Positions 9,701 to 17,621 of a stretch of 64,000 nucleotides of DNA are shown piece by piece. The translations under genes and the position numbers were made by a program. Below the pieces are notes generated by a model that ran no database searches, was not told the DNA's origin, and saw only the letters and a list, made by a program, of their open reading frames with translations. The stretch is from UBA1672 sp033851915. Lineage in GTDB: Bacteria > Pseudomonadota > Alphaproteobacteria > Micavibrionales > Micavibrionaceae. Within the stretch, counting starts at the first letter, position 1, and every line of letters starts with the position of its first letter. The DNA is taken from NCBI GenBank assembly GCA_033851915.1, contig JAWSVM010000003.1, positions 372,001 through 436,000 on the forward strand, written 5' to 3'.

Positions 9701-10233
9701 TGGAGCTGTATCAGCAAATGCTGGAAGAGGCCGTTGCCGCTGCGCGCGCAGGTGTCACAGAAATCGAAGATATGCCCGAAGAACAATGGTCACCGCAGAT
9801 TAATCTGGGTGCATCTGTTCTTATTCCAGAAAGCTATGTCGAGGATTTAGGCGTGCGGATGAGCCTTTACCGTCGTCTCAATGATTTGGTTGAAAAAGAG
9901 GAAATAGAGGGTTTCGCCGCTGAAATGATTGATCGCTTTGGTGATTTGCCGGAGGAGGTCGAAAACTTGCTTGATATTCTCGCGATTAAGCAGTTGTGTA
10001 AAAAGGCAGGCGTTTCGCATGTTGATGCAGGGCCAAAGGGCGCAACGATAGCGTTCCATAAGAATGCGCCGCCAAATGTTGATGGTCTTATGACATGGAT
10101 ACTCACCAAAGCGGGCAGCGTCAAAATTCGCCCTGATCAGAAAATATCCGCCATTCGCGCATGGCCAAAAACCGCACAGCGCGTTAAGGGTGTTCAAAAC
10201 CTAATGAAAGAATTGGCGGGATTGTCTGGATAG
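6739..10233 (+). CDS. mfd: Transcription-repair coupling factor Mfd
   Basis: Removes RNA polymerase stalled at DNA lesions and recruits UvrA. The product (about 1164 aa) has the family length and order. There is a UvrB-like N-terminal region with DRVLVHVALDDARQ and PAWDCLPYD, then the RNA-polymerase-interacting domain with LVVHVDHGIGRF near residue 500. A RecG-like motor follows with GDVGFGKTE near residue 645, DEEQKFGVKQ, TATPIPRT and QIRGRIGRS, and then the C-terminal UvrA-masking domain. The ATG at 6739 is taken as start; a GTG at 6712 nine codons upstream cannot be excluded, and neither has a strong ribosome site. It is divergent from btaA. Confidence 0.97.
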   Translation: MTQIGNTIYGAPEGQDARVLADKARALMPDDRVLVHVALDDARQSTLEELLKFFAPDVRVLVLPAWDCLPYDRVSPHGDIVAARVAVLTQLMVWDHEKERHPRILLVSVNAAMQRVMPREVLREASFSGKAGAQVDLGKLQLFLAQNGYIRSETVREPGDFAIRGGIVDIFPAGYKLPLRLDLFGDEIDTIKDFDPITQRTQNKVREFSLQPACEFFMDDESIARFRSGYREAFGVARSDDPLYESVGEGRRYNGMEHWLPLFHDHMDTIFDYTPNAAVTFDFHVHEAYAERMDQVRDFFKSRQILEKSAQESAKKKDKNTLSGSVYHPLAIQTLYIETSEWRTLTDGVWSLSGFGAPEDTGFEDSGARKGRDFSDIRSLPDGDVFAELKKFIALQQAEGKKVLVAAYSKGSETRLKGLIENASIKDIVALPDYRNIKKLQPHQVGLCVLSLESGFNATDLIVFTEQDILGDRLARKAKKSRKADNFLTEASALAAGDLVVHVDHGIGRFIALETLQAAGTLYDCLKIEYAGGDRLFVPVLNLEVLSRFGSDEGTTQLDKLGGAGWQARKAKAKKNLMEIADKLLGIAAARQLQKADKLQIGPELYNEFVARFPYAETEDQERSINSVLEGMAGDYPMDHLVCGDVGFGKTEIALRAAYVAAMSGVQVAIVVPTTLLARQHYNNFQQRFLGMGIRIEQLSRMVSAKDAKRTKEGLADGSVQIVIGTHALFASSMKFDNLGLLIVDEEQKFGVKQKEKLKELKSNIHVLTLTATPIPRTLQMSLTGVKEMSLITTPPVDRLAIRTFVMPVDTMVIRDALLREHYRGGQSFYVVPRIKDLKEVSDMLKDIVPEVKFIDAHGQMTPTELEDRMTAFYDGQYDVLLATNIIESGIDIPTANTMIIHRADMFGLSQLYQIRGRIGRSKVRAYAYLTYKPNVKLNDQAQKRLEVMETLDTLGSGFQLASHDMDIRGAGNLLGDAQSGHIREIGVELYQQMLEEAVAAARAGVTEIEDMPEEQWSPQINLGASVLIPESYVEDLGVRMSLYRRLNDLVEKEEIEGFAAEMIDRFGDLPEEVENLLDILAIKQLCKKAGVSHVDAGPKGATIAFHKNAPPNVDGLMTWILTKAGSVKIRPDQKISAIRAWPKTAQRVKGVQNLMKELAGLSG

Positions 10234-10312
10234 TTCCGCGGCAAAACCTATGAATTATTGTAAAGGTATGGCACACTTATTGCTTGAATAGATTCGTAAA
10301 GGAGTACTTTAC

Positions 10313-10714
10313 ATGTCCAAAGAATATGCTGAAAGCAAGATTAGAGAAGCTTTAAAGGCGCACGGCGATAATATTGGCCTCGCGCGCCAGCAAATTGTGA
10401 CGATGGCGCAAACAGACGCCGCGTTAATGCGGGCTTTGGCGCGACCTCATCTGGATGGAATTGTGGCCTATCAGGTGGAACGTGTGGCATCAGGCAGGGC
10501 AGAGATGGAAAAAAGACACCCTAAAGAACCGACGCAAAACAAAATTGATAATTTTGGAATGGAGCTGTTACGCGCTGTTGCCGCCAGTGACGCGGAAACT
10601 TTTGGGCAGGAAGGCATGGGCGCAAAACGCAAAGTTGCTTCAAAACAACATATTGATGCGATTCATCAAATGGCCTCCAAATCCTCCCTTTATAAGCCTT
10701 CAGATAAGAAATAA
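10313..10714 (+). CDS. Conserved hypothetical protein, 133 aa
   Basis: A soluble, helical, charged protein with no signal or membrane segment. Visible pieces are an N-terminal AESKIREALKAHGDNIGLARQQI helix, a middle ARPHLDGIVAYQVERV, and a Lys-rich C-terminus. I do not know its function. The AAAGGAG ribosome site just before the ATG supports translation. It sits between mfd and the kinase-fold gene, whose first codon begins seven bases after this stop, so the two are probably co-transcribed. Confidence 0.7.
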   Translation: MSKEYAESKIREALKAHGDNIGLARQQIVTMAQTDAALMRALARPHLDGIVAYQVERVASGRAEMEKRHPKEPTQNKIDNFGMELLRAVAASDAETFGQEGMGAKRKVASKQHIDAIHQMASKSSLYKPSDKK

Positions 10715-10720
10715 TGAGTA

Positions 10721-11755
10721 TTGATTGTGGTGGATAAGACTTCTCTCGCACATAAGATTGGTGTGGACGTATTAGAGTCTCTACCGCGTGATGTTTCACC
10801 GCGTGAGTATTTTCGTGGGCGCAAAGATGATCGTGACTTTATCCTCATGCTCTATCCGGAGGCCAGTGCGCCGCACCGCGAGGAAATGCTGGGCTTTATT
10901 CGTCTTGGCGCATGGCTGGATCAGCAAGGCATTAAGACACCGGCGCTGTATGAGAAAGATGAACAGCAATGTTACGCTTTATTCGAGGATCTTGGTGCGC
11001 AATCCTTTGGCGCATGTTTGCGGGATGGTTCTGTTGATCGGGATGAATTATATACTCTGGCTACGGATGTGCTGAGCACTCTGGGAAAAGCGGAGACATT
11101 GCCTGATGGACTGCCCTTATATAAAGATAGCCGCATCCATGAAAATCGCAGGCAGGTCGTCGATTATTACATGACCCTGTTGCGCAAAGAACGCCCCGAT
11201 GATCAGACTGTGCAATCTTATTTATCTGTGTGGGATGAAATTGAATCTGCTTTACCACCATGCCCGCAAGGCTTTGTGCACGGTGATTACCATCTTGAAA
11301 ACATGATCTATGTTACACATGAAACCAGTGTAAAGCGCTGTGGCTTGATTGATTATCAGGATGCATTACATGGGCCATTGCCTTATGACCTTGTGAACCT
11401 GCTTGAGGATGCGCGTATTGATGTGCCGCAAGACCTGCGTAAGGCGATGATTGATCGTTATTGTGTGGGGATGAGCGCGCCGGATAAGGCTGCATTTCTT
11501 GATTGGTATCGGGTGCTGGGAACGCAATTCCATTGCCGTGTACTTGGCTTATTCATTAAGTTATCGGCGGAACAGGGGCGCGATTCATATCTTGTTCATA
11601 TCAATCGTTTGCAAAACTATATTAAGGACGCTTTGGAAACCCCAATCCTTTCACCTTTAAAGGTATGGTTTGAAAAAGAAGGGGTTGATTTTAGCCCTAT
11701 AAAGGCTTTAGATGGCGATATAATTCGCAAAATTTTTCGAAACACATTGTTTTGA
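10721..11755 (+). CDS. Phosphotransferase of the aminoglycoside-kinase fold (APH family)
   Basis: The 344-residue product has the APH catalytic loop HGDYHLENMIY near residues 186-196 and the metal-binding site as LIDYQDALHGP about 25 residues further on. The N-terminal lobe begins with SPREYFRG, which matches the alphaproteobacterial group that includes the cell-wall sugar kinase AmgK. That could mean phosphorylation of N-acetylmuramate or N-acetylglucosamine in peptidoglycan recycling, but the usual partners tsaE and murU are not adjacent, so the substrate is open. The start is a TTG at 10721; GTG codons at 10727 and 10730 are alternatives. Confidence 0.75.
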   Translation: MIVVDKTSLAHKIGVDVLESLPRDVSPREYFRGRKDDRDFILMLYPEASAPHREEMLGFIRLGAWLDQQGIKTPALYEKDEQQCYALFEDLGAQSFGACLRDGSVDRDELYTLATDVLSTLGKAETLPDGLPLYKDSRIHENRRQVVDYYMTLLRKERPDDQTVQSYLSVWDEIESALPPCPQGFVHGDYHLENMIYVTHETSVKRCGLIDYQDALHGPLPYDLVNLLEDARIDVPQDLRKAMIDRYCVGMSAPDKAAFLDWYRVLGTQFHCRVLGLFIKLSAEQGRDSYLVHINRLQNYIKDALETPILSPLKVWFEKEGVDFSPIKALDGDIIRKIFRNTLF

Positions 11756-11780
11756 TATAAACTTATCAGGAGCTAGAGTC

Positions 11781-12983
11781 ATGTCCATTGTTGCTAACCG
11801 TTTGAGCCGTATTAAACCATCCCCAACGATCGCTGTAACGAACAAGGCTAAAGAGCTTAAAGCCGCAGGACGTGATGTTATCGGTCTTGGCGCGGGTGAA
11901 CCTGATTTTGATACCCCTGACTTCATAAAGGATGCAGCGTGCAAAGCCATCGCTGCGGGCGAGACCAAATATACGGCTGTTGATGGAACGCCTGCCTTAA
12001 AAGACGCAATTATCGCAAAGTTCAAGCGTGATAATGACCTTGACTATGCGCGCGATCAAATCACTGTTGGAACGGGCGGAAAGCAAGTGCTTTACAACGC
12101 GTTGATGGCTTCTGTTAATCCGGGAGATGAGGTTCTTATTCCTGCGCCTTATTGGGTGTCATACCCTGATATGGTTCTGTTGGCGGAAGGAACGCCGGTC
12201 ATGATAGAATGTAGCCCTGAAAATAATTTTAAATTGACTGCTGAGGCATTGGAAGCGGCGATTACACCGAAAACTAAATGGCTAATCTTTAATTCGCCTT
12301 CAAACCCAACGGGCTGCGCATATACACGGGCGGAGTTGAAAGATCTAACCGATGTTTTGGTAAAGAATCCGCATGTCTATATTATGACCGATGATATGTA
12401 TGAGCATCTGGTTTATGACGATTTTGAATTCTCTACACCAGCGCAAGTGGAGCCAAGCCTCTATGATCGCACATTGACCTGTAATGGTGTGTCCAAATCC
12501 TATGCGATGACAGGATGGCGTATTGGCTATGCGGGTGGGCCGAAAGAATTGATTAAGGCGATGTCTAAAATTCAAAGTCAAAGCACTTCAAATCCGTCTT
12601 CCGTGTCACAAGCTGCGGCTTTGGCTGCGCTTGAGGGGGATCAATCCTTCTTGGCGGAGCGTAATGAAGTCTTTAAAGAGCGCCGTAACATGGTTGTTGA
12701 TTTACTGAATGCCGCAGAAGGCCTTGAATGTTTAAAGCCTGAAGGCGCATTTTATGTGTATCCGTCCTGTGCGGGTTTGATTGGCAAGAAAACACCTGAT
12801 GGTAAGGTTATCGAATCTGATGAAGATTTCGTGACGTATTTGCTGGAAAGTGAAGGGGTTGCTTGTGTGCAAGGGGCAGCGTTTGGTCTGTCACCGTATT
12901 TCCGCATTTCTTACGCAACAAGCACAGAAAACCTCACCGAGGCCTGTGCAAGAATTCAACGCGCGTGTGCCGCTCTGTCATAA
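11781..12983 (+). CDS. aspC: Pyridoxal-phosphate aspartate aminotransferase, class I
   Basis: Interconverts aspartate and oxaloacetate using glutamate/2-oxoglutarate; enzymes of this subgroup (Ib) may also accept prephenate. The 400-residue length is normal. Key sites are GAGEPDFDTP near residue 37, the cofactor-stacking APYWVSYPD near residue 127, NSPSNPTG near residue 176, the Schiff-base lysine in GVSKSYAMTGWRIGY near residue 240, and the C-terminal YFRISYA arginine that binds the substrate carboxylate. An AGGAG site precedes the ATG. It probably forms its own unit or the end of the mfd run. Confidence 0.93.
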   Translation: MSIVANRLSRIKPSPTIAVTNKAKELKAAGRDVIGLGAGEPDFDTPDFIKDAACKAIAAGETKYTAVDGTPALKDAIIAKFKRDNDLDYARDQITVGTGGKQVLYNALMASVNPGDEVLIPAPYWVSYPDMVLLAEGTPVMIECSPENNFKLTAEALEAAITPKTKWLIFNSPSNPTGCAYTRAELKDLTDVLVKNPHVYIMTDDMYEHLVYDDFEFSTPAQVEPSLYDRTLTCNGVSKSYAMTGWRIGYAGGPKELIKAMSKIQSQSTSNPSSVSQAAALAALEGDQSFLAERNEVFKERRNMVVDLLNAAEGLECLKPEGAFYVYPSCAGLIGKKTPDGKVIESDEDFVTYLLESEGVACVQGAAFGLSPYFRISYATSTENLTEACARIQRACAALS

Positions 12984-13056
12984 TTTATAGCTGATATTTT
13001 GATACTGCGGGGGAGTGTTTCCCTGTGGAATTAGGTGGTTTTAACCTACGCGTTCC

Positions 13057-13089
13057 TTAAAAGAAAAAAACCGAACCCAAAGGGCTCGG
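13057..13089 (-). terminator. Rho-independent terminator of the candidate sRNA
   Basis: On the minus strand an eight-base stem CCGAGCCC/GGGTTCGG (one G-U pair, UUU loop, 13089-13071) is followed directly by a T-rich run TTTTTTTCTTTT. The plus strand has no T-tract after the hairpin, so it works for minus-strand transcription. It could also end the elm1-trxB-lsrB transcript, whose last gene stops about 195 bases upstream. Confidence 0.75.
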
Positions 13090-13171
13090 CGAGTTGAACA
13101 GGGAGTTTAACGTCTTGGGAGACGCAAGGATCTTCGCTTGGAAGAAACTTGAATATAGCTTTGCGGCTATG
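13057..13171 (-). ncRNA. Candidate trans-acting small RNA, about 115 nt
   Basis: The 300-base gap between aspC and lsrB holds a complete transcription unit on the minus strand. TTGTTA (13206-13201), a 17-base spacer and TATAAG (13183-13178) would start RNA near 13171. The RNA would begin with an AUAGC/GCUAU stem-loop (13170-13155). A pyrimidine stretch UUCUUCC follows (13146-13140), then a CGUCU/AGACG hairpin with a CCCA loop (13124-13111), and a free CUCCC (13105-13101). It ends at a terminator hairpin with a U-rich tail. Exposed CUUCC and CUCCC elements could pair with ribosome binding sites, as in several alphaproteobacterial sRNAs. No open reading frame of note lies inside. Expression is not shown. 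Confidence 0.5.
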
Positions 13172-13177
13172 CTTATA

Positions 13178-13206
13178 CTTATACGAATATTAGAGAAACA
13201 TAACAA
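13178..13206 (-). promoter_or_regulatory. Candidate sigma-70 promoter for the small RNA
   Basis: TTGTTA at 13206-13201 and TATAAG at 13183-13178, with a 17-base spacer. A second overlapping TATAAG at 13177-13172 is placed less well. The predicted start lies directly before the first hairpin of the candidate RNA. Confidence 0.45.
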
Positions 13207-13283
13207 ACGCGATTATCGCAAACCATCTATGCGTTTTTTGCATGACATATGCGCGTATGGTATGTGAATTAATCAAGTGGTGC

Positions 13284-14183
13284 TTATTTGTCGCTGTTCT
13301 CTGTGTTTCTAATATACTCAAAGAGGAAATCTTTCAACACAGCGATACGTTTGGAATTGCGTCGTTCCTGTGGATAAACAAAATATAAGTCTACACTCGG
13401 AATTTCCAGATCAGGGAAAAGAATTTCGAGATCATCATCCTGACGAATTATATAGCGGGGAAGTGCGGCAATACCAGTGCCACTTTTTATGGCGGCATAG
13501 CGCGCATGCATAGAGTTAATCAGTAAAATTTTAGGGTTATTTTGCACTTCTATATCAAAACGGTTGAACGCCCAATTAGGTTTTAAAAATGGTGTTTGTG
13601 TGTTGGGCGGATAGGCAATCATCACATGGTTCTTAAGGTCTTCCAGTGTTTTCGGTCTTTCATTTCGTTCCAGATACCGTTTGGAAGTACATAACGCAAA
13701 ATCAATGGTCGTAATATGCTTTTCGATTAAGTCACCGTGGTCTGCCCGTTGCAAACGCAGTGCGACATCAGCTTCCCTTTTTCTTAGGTCAAAAACCCGA
13801 TCATCCAGCAACATCGTCACCTGAATTCCCGGAAATTCTTGGTGGAACTTGCCGATTTGCGGCGCAAGCCATGTTGATGCAATGAACTCCACTGTGGTGA
13901 TTGTGAGTGGGCCTTCGGGCAGCATGCGCGAGTCAGAAAGTTGTGCTTCAACCTGTTGCAGGCGATTAAAAACATCATTGGTTGTCTGGAGCAGCATGTC
14001 GCCTTGCTCCGTTAAGATTAACCCACGGGCATGACGATGGAATAGGGGCAAGCCAAGGCTGCTTTCAAGAGAACTTATCTGTCTGGAAATTGCGGATTGG
14101 CTAAGGTTTAATTCATCACCGGCATGGGTGAAGCTACCCGCTTCGGCGACAGCTTTGAAAACACGTAATTTGTCCCAGTCCAT
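13284..14183 (-). CDS. lsrB: LysR-family regulator, LsrB-like
   Basis: A 299-residue LysR-type regulator. It has an N-terminal winged helix-turn-helix (MDWDKLRVF, then GSFTHAGDELNLSQSAISR, and FHRHARGLILTEQG) and a C-terminal effector domain. The N-terminus and the position directly behind trxB match LsrB of rhizobia, a redox-responsive regulator of oxidative stress and lipopolysaccharide genes. Only one cysteine is visible (residue 165), fewer than I recall in rhizobial LsrB, so disulfide-based sensing may differ. It is probably co-transcribed with trxB, 40 bases apart. Confidence 0.8.
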   Translation of the reverse strand: MDWDKLRVFKAVAEAGSFTHAGDELNLSQSAISRQISSLESSLGLPLFHRHARGLILTEQGDMLLQTTNDVFNRLQQVEAQLSDSRMLPEGPLTITTVEFIASTWLAPQIGKFHQEFPGIQVTMLLDDRVFDLRKREADVALRLQRADHGDLIEKHITTIDFALCTSKRYLERNERPKTLEDLKNHVMIAYPPNTQTPFLKPNWAFNRFDIEVQNNPKILLINSMHARYAAIKSGTGIAALPRYIIRQDDDLEILFPDLEIPSVDLYFVYPQERRNSKRIAVLKDFLFEYIRNTENSDK

Positions 14184-14223
14184 AACAATTCCCTTGTGTG
14201 ATTAATTTCTCTTATTCGGAAAT

Positions 14224-15198
14224 TTACTCAGCAGCATGAACCTTCTCTGCTTCGCTGTTCTTTTCATTAGCAGCAAGGAAACGATCCGCTTCTAGCGCAG
14301 CCATGCACCCCATACCCGCAGCGGTGACCGCTTGGCGATAGGTGTGGTCGGTGACATCACCTGCGGCATAAACACCGGGGATTGATGTCGCCGTTGAATC
14401 ACTGGCTGTGATCAGATAGTTATTTTCATCCATTTCAAGCGCATCTTTGAATAATTCTGTTGCCGGGTCATGACCGATGGCAATAAAGACACCATCTTTT
14501 TGAATATCGCTGACGTCTCCGGTTTTGGTGCTTTTAATGCGCAGCCCCGTCATGCCAGTTTCATCGCCAAGTATCTCTTCAACCGTATGATCCCAAAGTG
14601 TTTCAATTTTTTCGTTATCGAAGAAACGCTTTTGCAGAATTTTCTCGGCACGCAGTGAGTCGCGTCTATGGATCAGGGTCACTTTAGAACAAAAATTGGT
14701 TAGGAATATAGCTTCTTCCACGGCTGTATTTCCGCCGCCGATAATGGCAACTTCTTTACCGCGAAAGAAGAAACCGTCGCAAGTGGCGCATGCTGACACG
14801 CCTTTGCCTTGGAATTTTTTTTCAGAAGGCAGGCCAAGCCAGCGCGCTTTTGCACCTGTCGCAATGATAATCGTGTCACCCGTATAAACGGTTCCTGAAT
14901 CGCCGATGGCTTTGTATGGGCGGGAAGAAAAATCAACTTCGGTGATGTAATCTGTAATCAGGTTGGTGCCAACATGCTCTGCTTGCGCCTTCATTTGCTC
15001 CATCAACCATGGCCCTTGAATGACATCCGCAAAACCGGGGTAGTTTTCAACTTCCGTGGTGATCATAAGTTGCCCACCCGGTTCCATTCCTGTGACCAAC
15101 GTTGGTTCAAGATTGGCGCGCGCGGCATATATCGCAGCGGTGTATCCTGCGGGGCCTGATCCGATAATAAGAACCTTTGTGTGGTGCGTCTGTGTCAT
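14224..15198 (-). CDS. trxB: Thioredoxin reductase
   Basis: Reduces thioredoxin with NADPH through FAD and a redox-active dithiol. The 324-residue product has the FAD site IIGSGPAGYTAAIYAARA at the N-terminus, the active-site CATC near residue 144 in SACATCDGFFF, the NADPH-binding GGGNTAVEEA near residue 163, and the C-terminal GVYAAGDVTD. The CATC distinguishes it from the ferredoxin reductase relative at 20.8-21.8 kb. I chose the start at 15198 because the longer frame from 15231 overlaps the preceding gene. It lies between the ELM1-like gene and lsrB. Confidence 0.96.
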   Translation of the reverse strand: MTQTHHTKVLIIGSGPAGYTAAIYAARANLEPTLVTGMEPGGQLMITTEVENYPGFADVIQGPWLMEQMKAQAEHVGTNLITDYITEVDFSSRPYKAIGDSGTVYTGDTIIIATGAKARWLGLPSEKKFQGKGVSACATCDGFFFRGKEVAIIGGGNTAVEEAIFLTNFCSKVTLIHRRDSLRAEKILQKRFFDNEKIETLWDHTVEEILGDETGMTGLRIKSTKTGDVSDIQKDGVFIAIGHDPATELFKDALEMDENNYLITASDSTATSIPGVYAAGDVTDHTYRQAVTAAGMGCMAALEADRFLAANEKNSEAEKVHAAE

Positions 15199-15232
15199 TG
15201 CTCTATACCTTAGATTTATGTGTAGTCGCATT

Positions 15233-16207
15233 CTAACTATTCGTTAGGCCGAGTAAAGTCCCAAAGCGTTTTTTAATCTCTTTCGCAACCATTTGAGCAT
15301 CATTAAGTGGTTCATAAGAAAATGTTTCTAATGTGCCGTTAAATGGTTTTAATGCGCCGTGATGCATGATGTTGTTATGAAATGCGGAAATACGTTTTGA
15401 ACCGCCTTCAAGGTCAATCATGTAAACGGGTTTTCCTGTGGTGCAACTCTCTGAAATCATGGAAGCACTGTCGGCAGTCACAAGGATATAGTCGGCGTAG
15501 CCAAGCATTGCCAGATAGGGATTGTTTCCTTGTCCGTCCCAGAAGTAATTAGCATTATTTTTGAGACGTGCCTCTAGAATGGCTTGGTTCTCTGCGCCGG
15601 TTCTGCGAGAGCAGGTAATCATGAGTGACGCATTTAAGTCCTCATTCAAGTGGCTCAAATCATTGGCCAGTTTCTCCGTGATGGAACGGGTCATTTGATA
15701 GGCTCTGCTTGTGCCGCCAATCAGAACGGCAACGCGCGGTGACGTCAAAGACCCAAGTTCAGGGAAGTCTGCTTTGGCATCATTTATGCTGTTGATCGTG
15801 ATTTTATTTGGGCTGCCTTTGGTGACAATAACATTATCTCCGCGCAAAGGGTCATGCTCCGGCACTGCAACTAAATCAAATCCATGTGCAGAAACTCTGG
15901 GGTCTTGAATATGAACCAGAATGGTTTTTTGTTGGCTCATCTTTTTAATGTAGCGCGCCGCCGCGATGCTTTTGCGACCACTGGTGATGAGGAGGTCAGG
16001 CCATGGTGGTGTGAGAGTAGGGGTAAAGCTGCTCTTCCGTTCAAATCCTAAATAGGGGGAAAGGCTTTTCCATGGCTCATTTAATGCAATACGTTTTATA
16101 TCAGGATTCAGCCCCAATGCGGCCGCAACGCCTATGCATTGGTTCTCGGTTCCGGCGATTCCTTCGGTGATAATCCAGCAGGAAGTTTTATAGCATTTGT
16201 GTGTCAT
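15233..16207 (-). CDS. ELM1/DUF1022 family protein, GT-B-like fold
   Basis: The 324-residue product resembles the bacterial relatives of plant mitochondrial fission protein ELM1, in a family with a glycosyltransferase-B-like fold. Visible motifs are WIITEGIAGTENQCIGVA at the N-terminus, PDLLITSGRKSIA near residue 70, VHIQDPR near 97, VLIGGTSRAY near 160, and the C-terminal YILVTADSASMISE followed by GKPVY. The last pattern resembles nucleotide-sugar binding in GT-B enzymes. No signal peptide. The biochemical role in bacteria is unknown to me. It heads the elm1-trxB-lsrB run and is divergent from the Lrp gene. Confidence 0.8.
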   Translation of the reverse strand: MTHKCYKTSCWIITEGIAGTENQCIGVAAALGLNPDIKRIALNEPWKSLSPYLGFERKSSFTPTLTPPWPDLLITSGRKSIAAARYIKKMSQQKTILVHIQDPRVSAHGFDLVAVPEHDPLRGDNVIVTKGSPNKITINSINDAKADFPELGSLTSPRVAVLIGGTSRAYQMTRSITEKLANDLSHLNEDLNASLMITCSRRTGAENQAILEARLKNNANYFWDGQGNNPYLAMLGYADYILVTADSASMISESCTTGKPVYMIDLEGGSKRISAFHNNIMHHGALKPFNGTLETFSYEPLNDAQMVAKEIKKRFGTLLGLTNS

Positions 16208-16333
16208 TTTATGCGTACGTGTAATTTTATTTCAAAAGTTCTTGCATATCTTATGCGGTAATCTTATACAGCTCTATCATCATTATCAACGACCTGACAA
16301 GTCGCTGTATTTATCCGAAGGACATTAATAAAA

Positions 16334-16810
16334 ATGAAAAAAGCCCGCCTTGATAAAATCGACAGAAATATTCTGAAAAGATTGCAAGATGATGGGCGTG
16401 TTACAAATGTCGAATTGGCTAAATCCGTTGGTATGTCCGCGCCGCCTTGCTTACGCCGTGTTCGCGCATTGGAAAATGCAGGGTACATCAAAGGCTATAA
16501 CGCGCAGATTAATCACGATACGATGGGGTTTGGTGTCACAGTTTTTGCTATGGTGACGCTGAAAAGCCAAGTAGAGAGTGATCTGGTTGAATTCGAAGAA
16601 TATATCGCGAAAATACCAGTGGTTAGAGAATGCTACATGTTGGCGGGTGATGTTGATTTTATCCTGAAGATTGTTGCGAAAGACTGGGATGCTTATCACG
16701 ATATCTTTAGAAAAGAGCTGAGTGCTGCGCCGCATGTAAATTCAATTAAATCGTCACTTTCTGTCCGTGCAGCAAAAAATAAGCCCGGTATTCCAATCGA
16801 GCTGGTTTAA
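16334..16810 (+). CDS. Lrp/AsnC-family transcriptional regulator
   Basis: A 158-residue feast/famine regulator. The N-terminal helix-turn-helix runs from LDKIDRNILKRLQDDGRV through LAKSVGMSAPPCLRRVRALE, and is followed by the RAM effector domain (VTLKS, CYMLAGDVDFILKI near residues 98-111). Effector and targets are not evident. It is divergent from the ELM1-like gene with 126 bases between. In rhizobia an Lrp gene next to trxB and lsrB is common, so control of that run is plausible. Confidence 0.92.
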   Translation: MKKARLDKIDRNILKRLQDDGRVTNVELAKSVGMSAPPCLRRVRALENAGYIKGYNAQINHDTMGFGVTVFAMVTLKSQVESDLVEFEEYIAKIPVVRECYMLAGDVDFILKIVAKDWDAYHDIFRKELSAAPHVNSIKSSLSVRAAKNKPGIPIELV

Positions 16811-16838
16811 CAAAACGTTTGCGGCGTTGCTTATTGCC

Positions 16839-17621
16839 TTAGGGCGTCTTGTTCGCATCATGGTCGAATTTATTGTGCTGTAAAAAGTGCAGAGCTTGTG
16901 CCATGACATCCCCATTAAACATCATAAAGCTGTGTGTCGCTGCCATAACGATATGATCGGTCATGCCCTCTATCTTTGTGCGTTCAACGGGAACAATGCC
17001 ATCATGCACCCCCTCTAATAACCACGGTGATAACGGGTTAACCGACATATTTCCGGCAATAATACCAAGGGGGTAGGTTATGTCGCCATCGATATGCTCG
17101 TAATCTGTGGTTAACTGATCGCTGGCAGGGCCGAAAATAGTTCTGAAGATCGGGGCGATGATTTTTGTATCATGCAGCCAGTCGGCAAGCTCACTACCTG
17201 TATTTGGCGGCCCTAACATAACGACTTTCCCCATATTCTTCGGTTTGTATTTTGCAATATAATATCGGGTAATCAGACCGCCCATAGAATGCGTTACAAA
17301 ATTAAGCGTCGTATCATCATGATAGTCAGGGCAGTTTATAATCTTGTCATGCACAAAATCTCTAAGATCTTCAAGTTCAAATTCCCGTGAAGGATAGAGA
17401 ATGTTTAAAACAGCATAGCCGTTCTTTACAAAGAACTTTTCCAAGAAGAGCATGTCTGTTTTGCTGCGCAATATTCCATGCAATAAAACGATGAGTTCTT
17501 TGTTTTCTTGATGTGGAGTACCCATGTTGCTCAATACTTTCTGGTTTGTTGTGCAAGATGTTATTAATGAAATTATACTTAAATATAAAAGCAATGTCTT
17601 GCTCAAAGCATTATGCCGCAT
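16839..17621 (-). CDS. Lipoprotein alpha/beta-hydrolase, lipase-like
   Basis: A 260-residue product with a signal peptide ending in SLITSC, a probable lipobox (Cys near residue 23), so probably membrane-anchored outside the cytoplasm. LLHGILRS near residue 47 supplies the oxyanion region. The serine elbow is THSMGGLITR near residue 111, with candidate acid Asp in GVHDGIVPVE near residue 207 and His in ATHSFMM. This pattern fits a triacylglycerol lipase or esterase of the GHSMGG kind; the substrate is unknown. Its start overlaps the end of trmFO by 11 bases, suggesting translational coupling. Confidence 0.8.
   Translation of the reverse strand: MRHNALSKTLLLYLSIISLITSCTTNQKVLSNMGTPHQENKELIVLLHGILRSKTDMLFLEKFFVKNGYAVLNILYPSREFELEDLRDFVHDKIINCPDYHDDTTLNFVTHSMGGLITRYYIAKYKPKNMGKVVMLGPPNTGSELADWLHDTKIIAPIFRTIFGPASDQLTTDYEHIDGDITYPLGIIAGNMSVNPLSPWLLEGVHDGIVPVERTKIEGMTDHIVMAATHSFMMFNGDVMAQALHFLQHNKFDHDANKTP

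Larger units (their letters stand above)
12984..13283. other. 300-base intergenic region between aspC and lsrB
   Basis: The longest protein-free stretch in the window. It holds the candidate small-RNA unit on the minus strand (13057-13206). The remaining flanks (12984-13056 and 13207-13283) show only short, weak inverted repeats. Confidence 0.7.

Noticed and set aside
12984..13060. Plus-strand terminator for aspC near 13010-13025
   Set aside because: GGGGGA/TTTCCCT can pair only weakly and no T-run follows.
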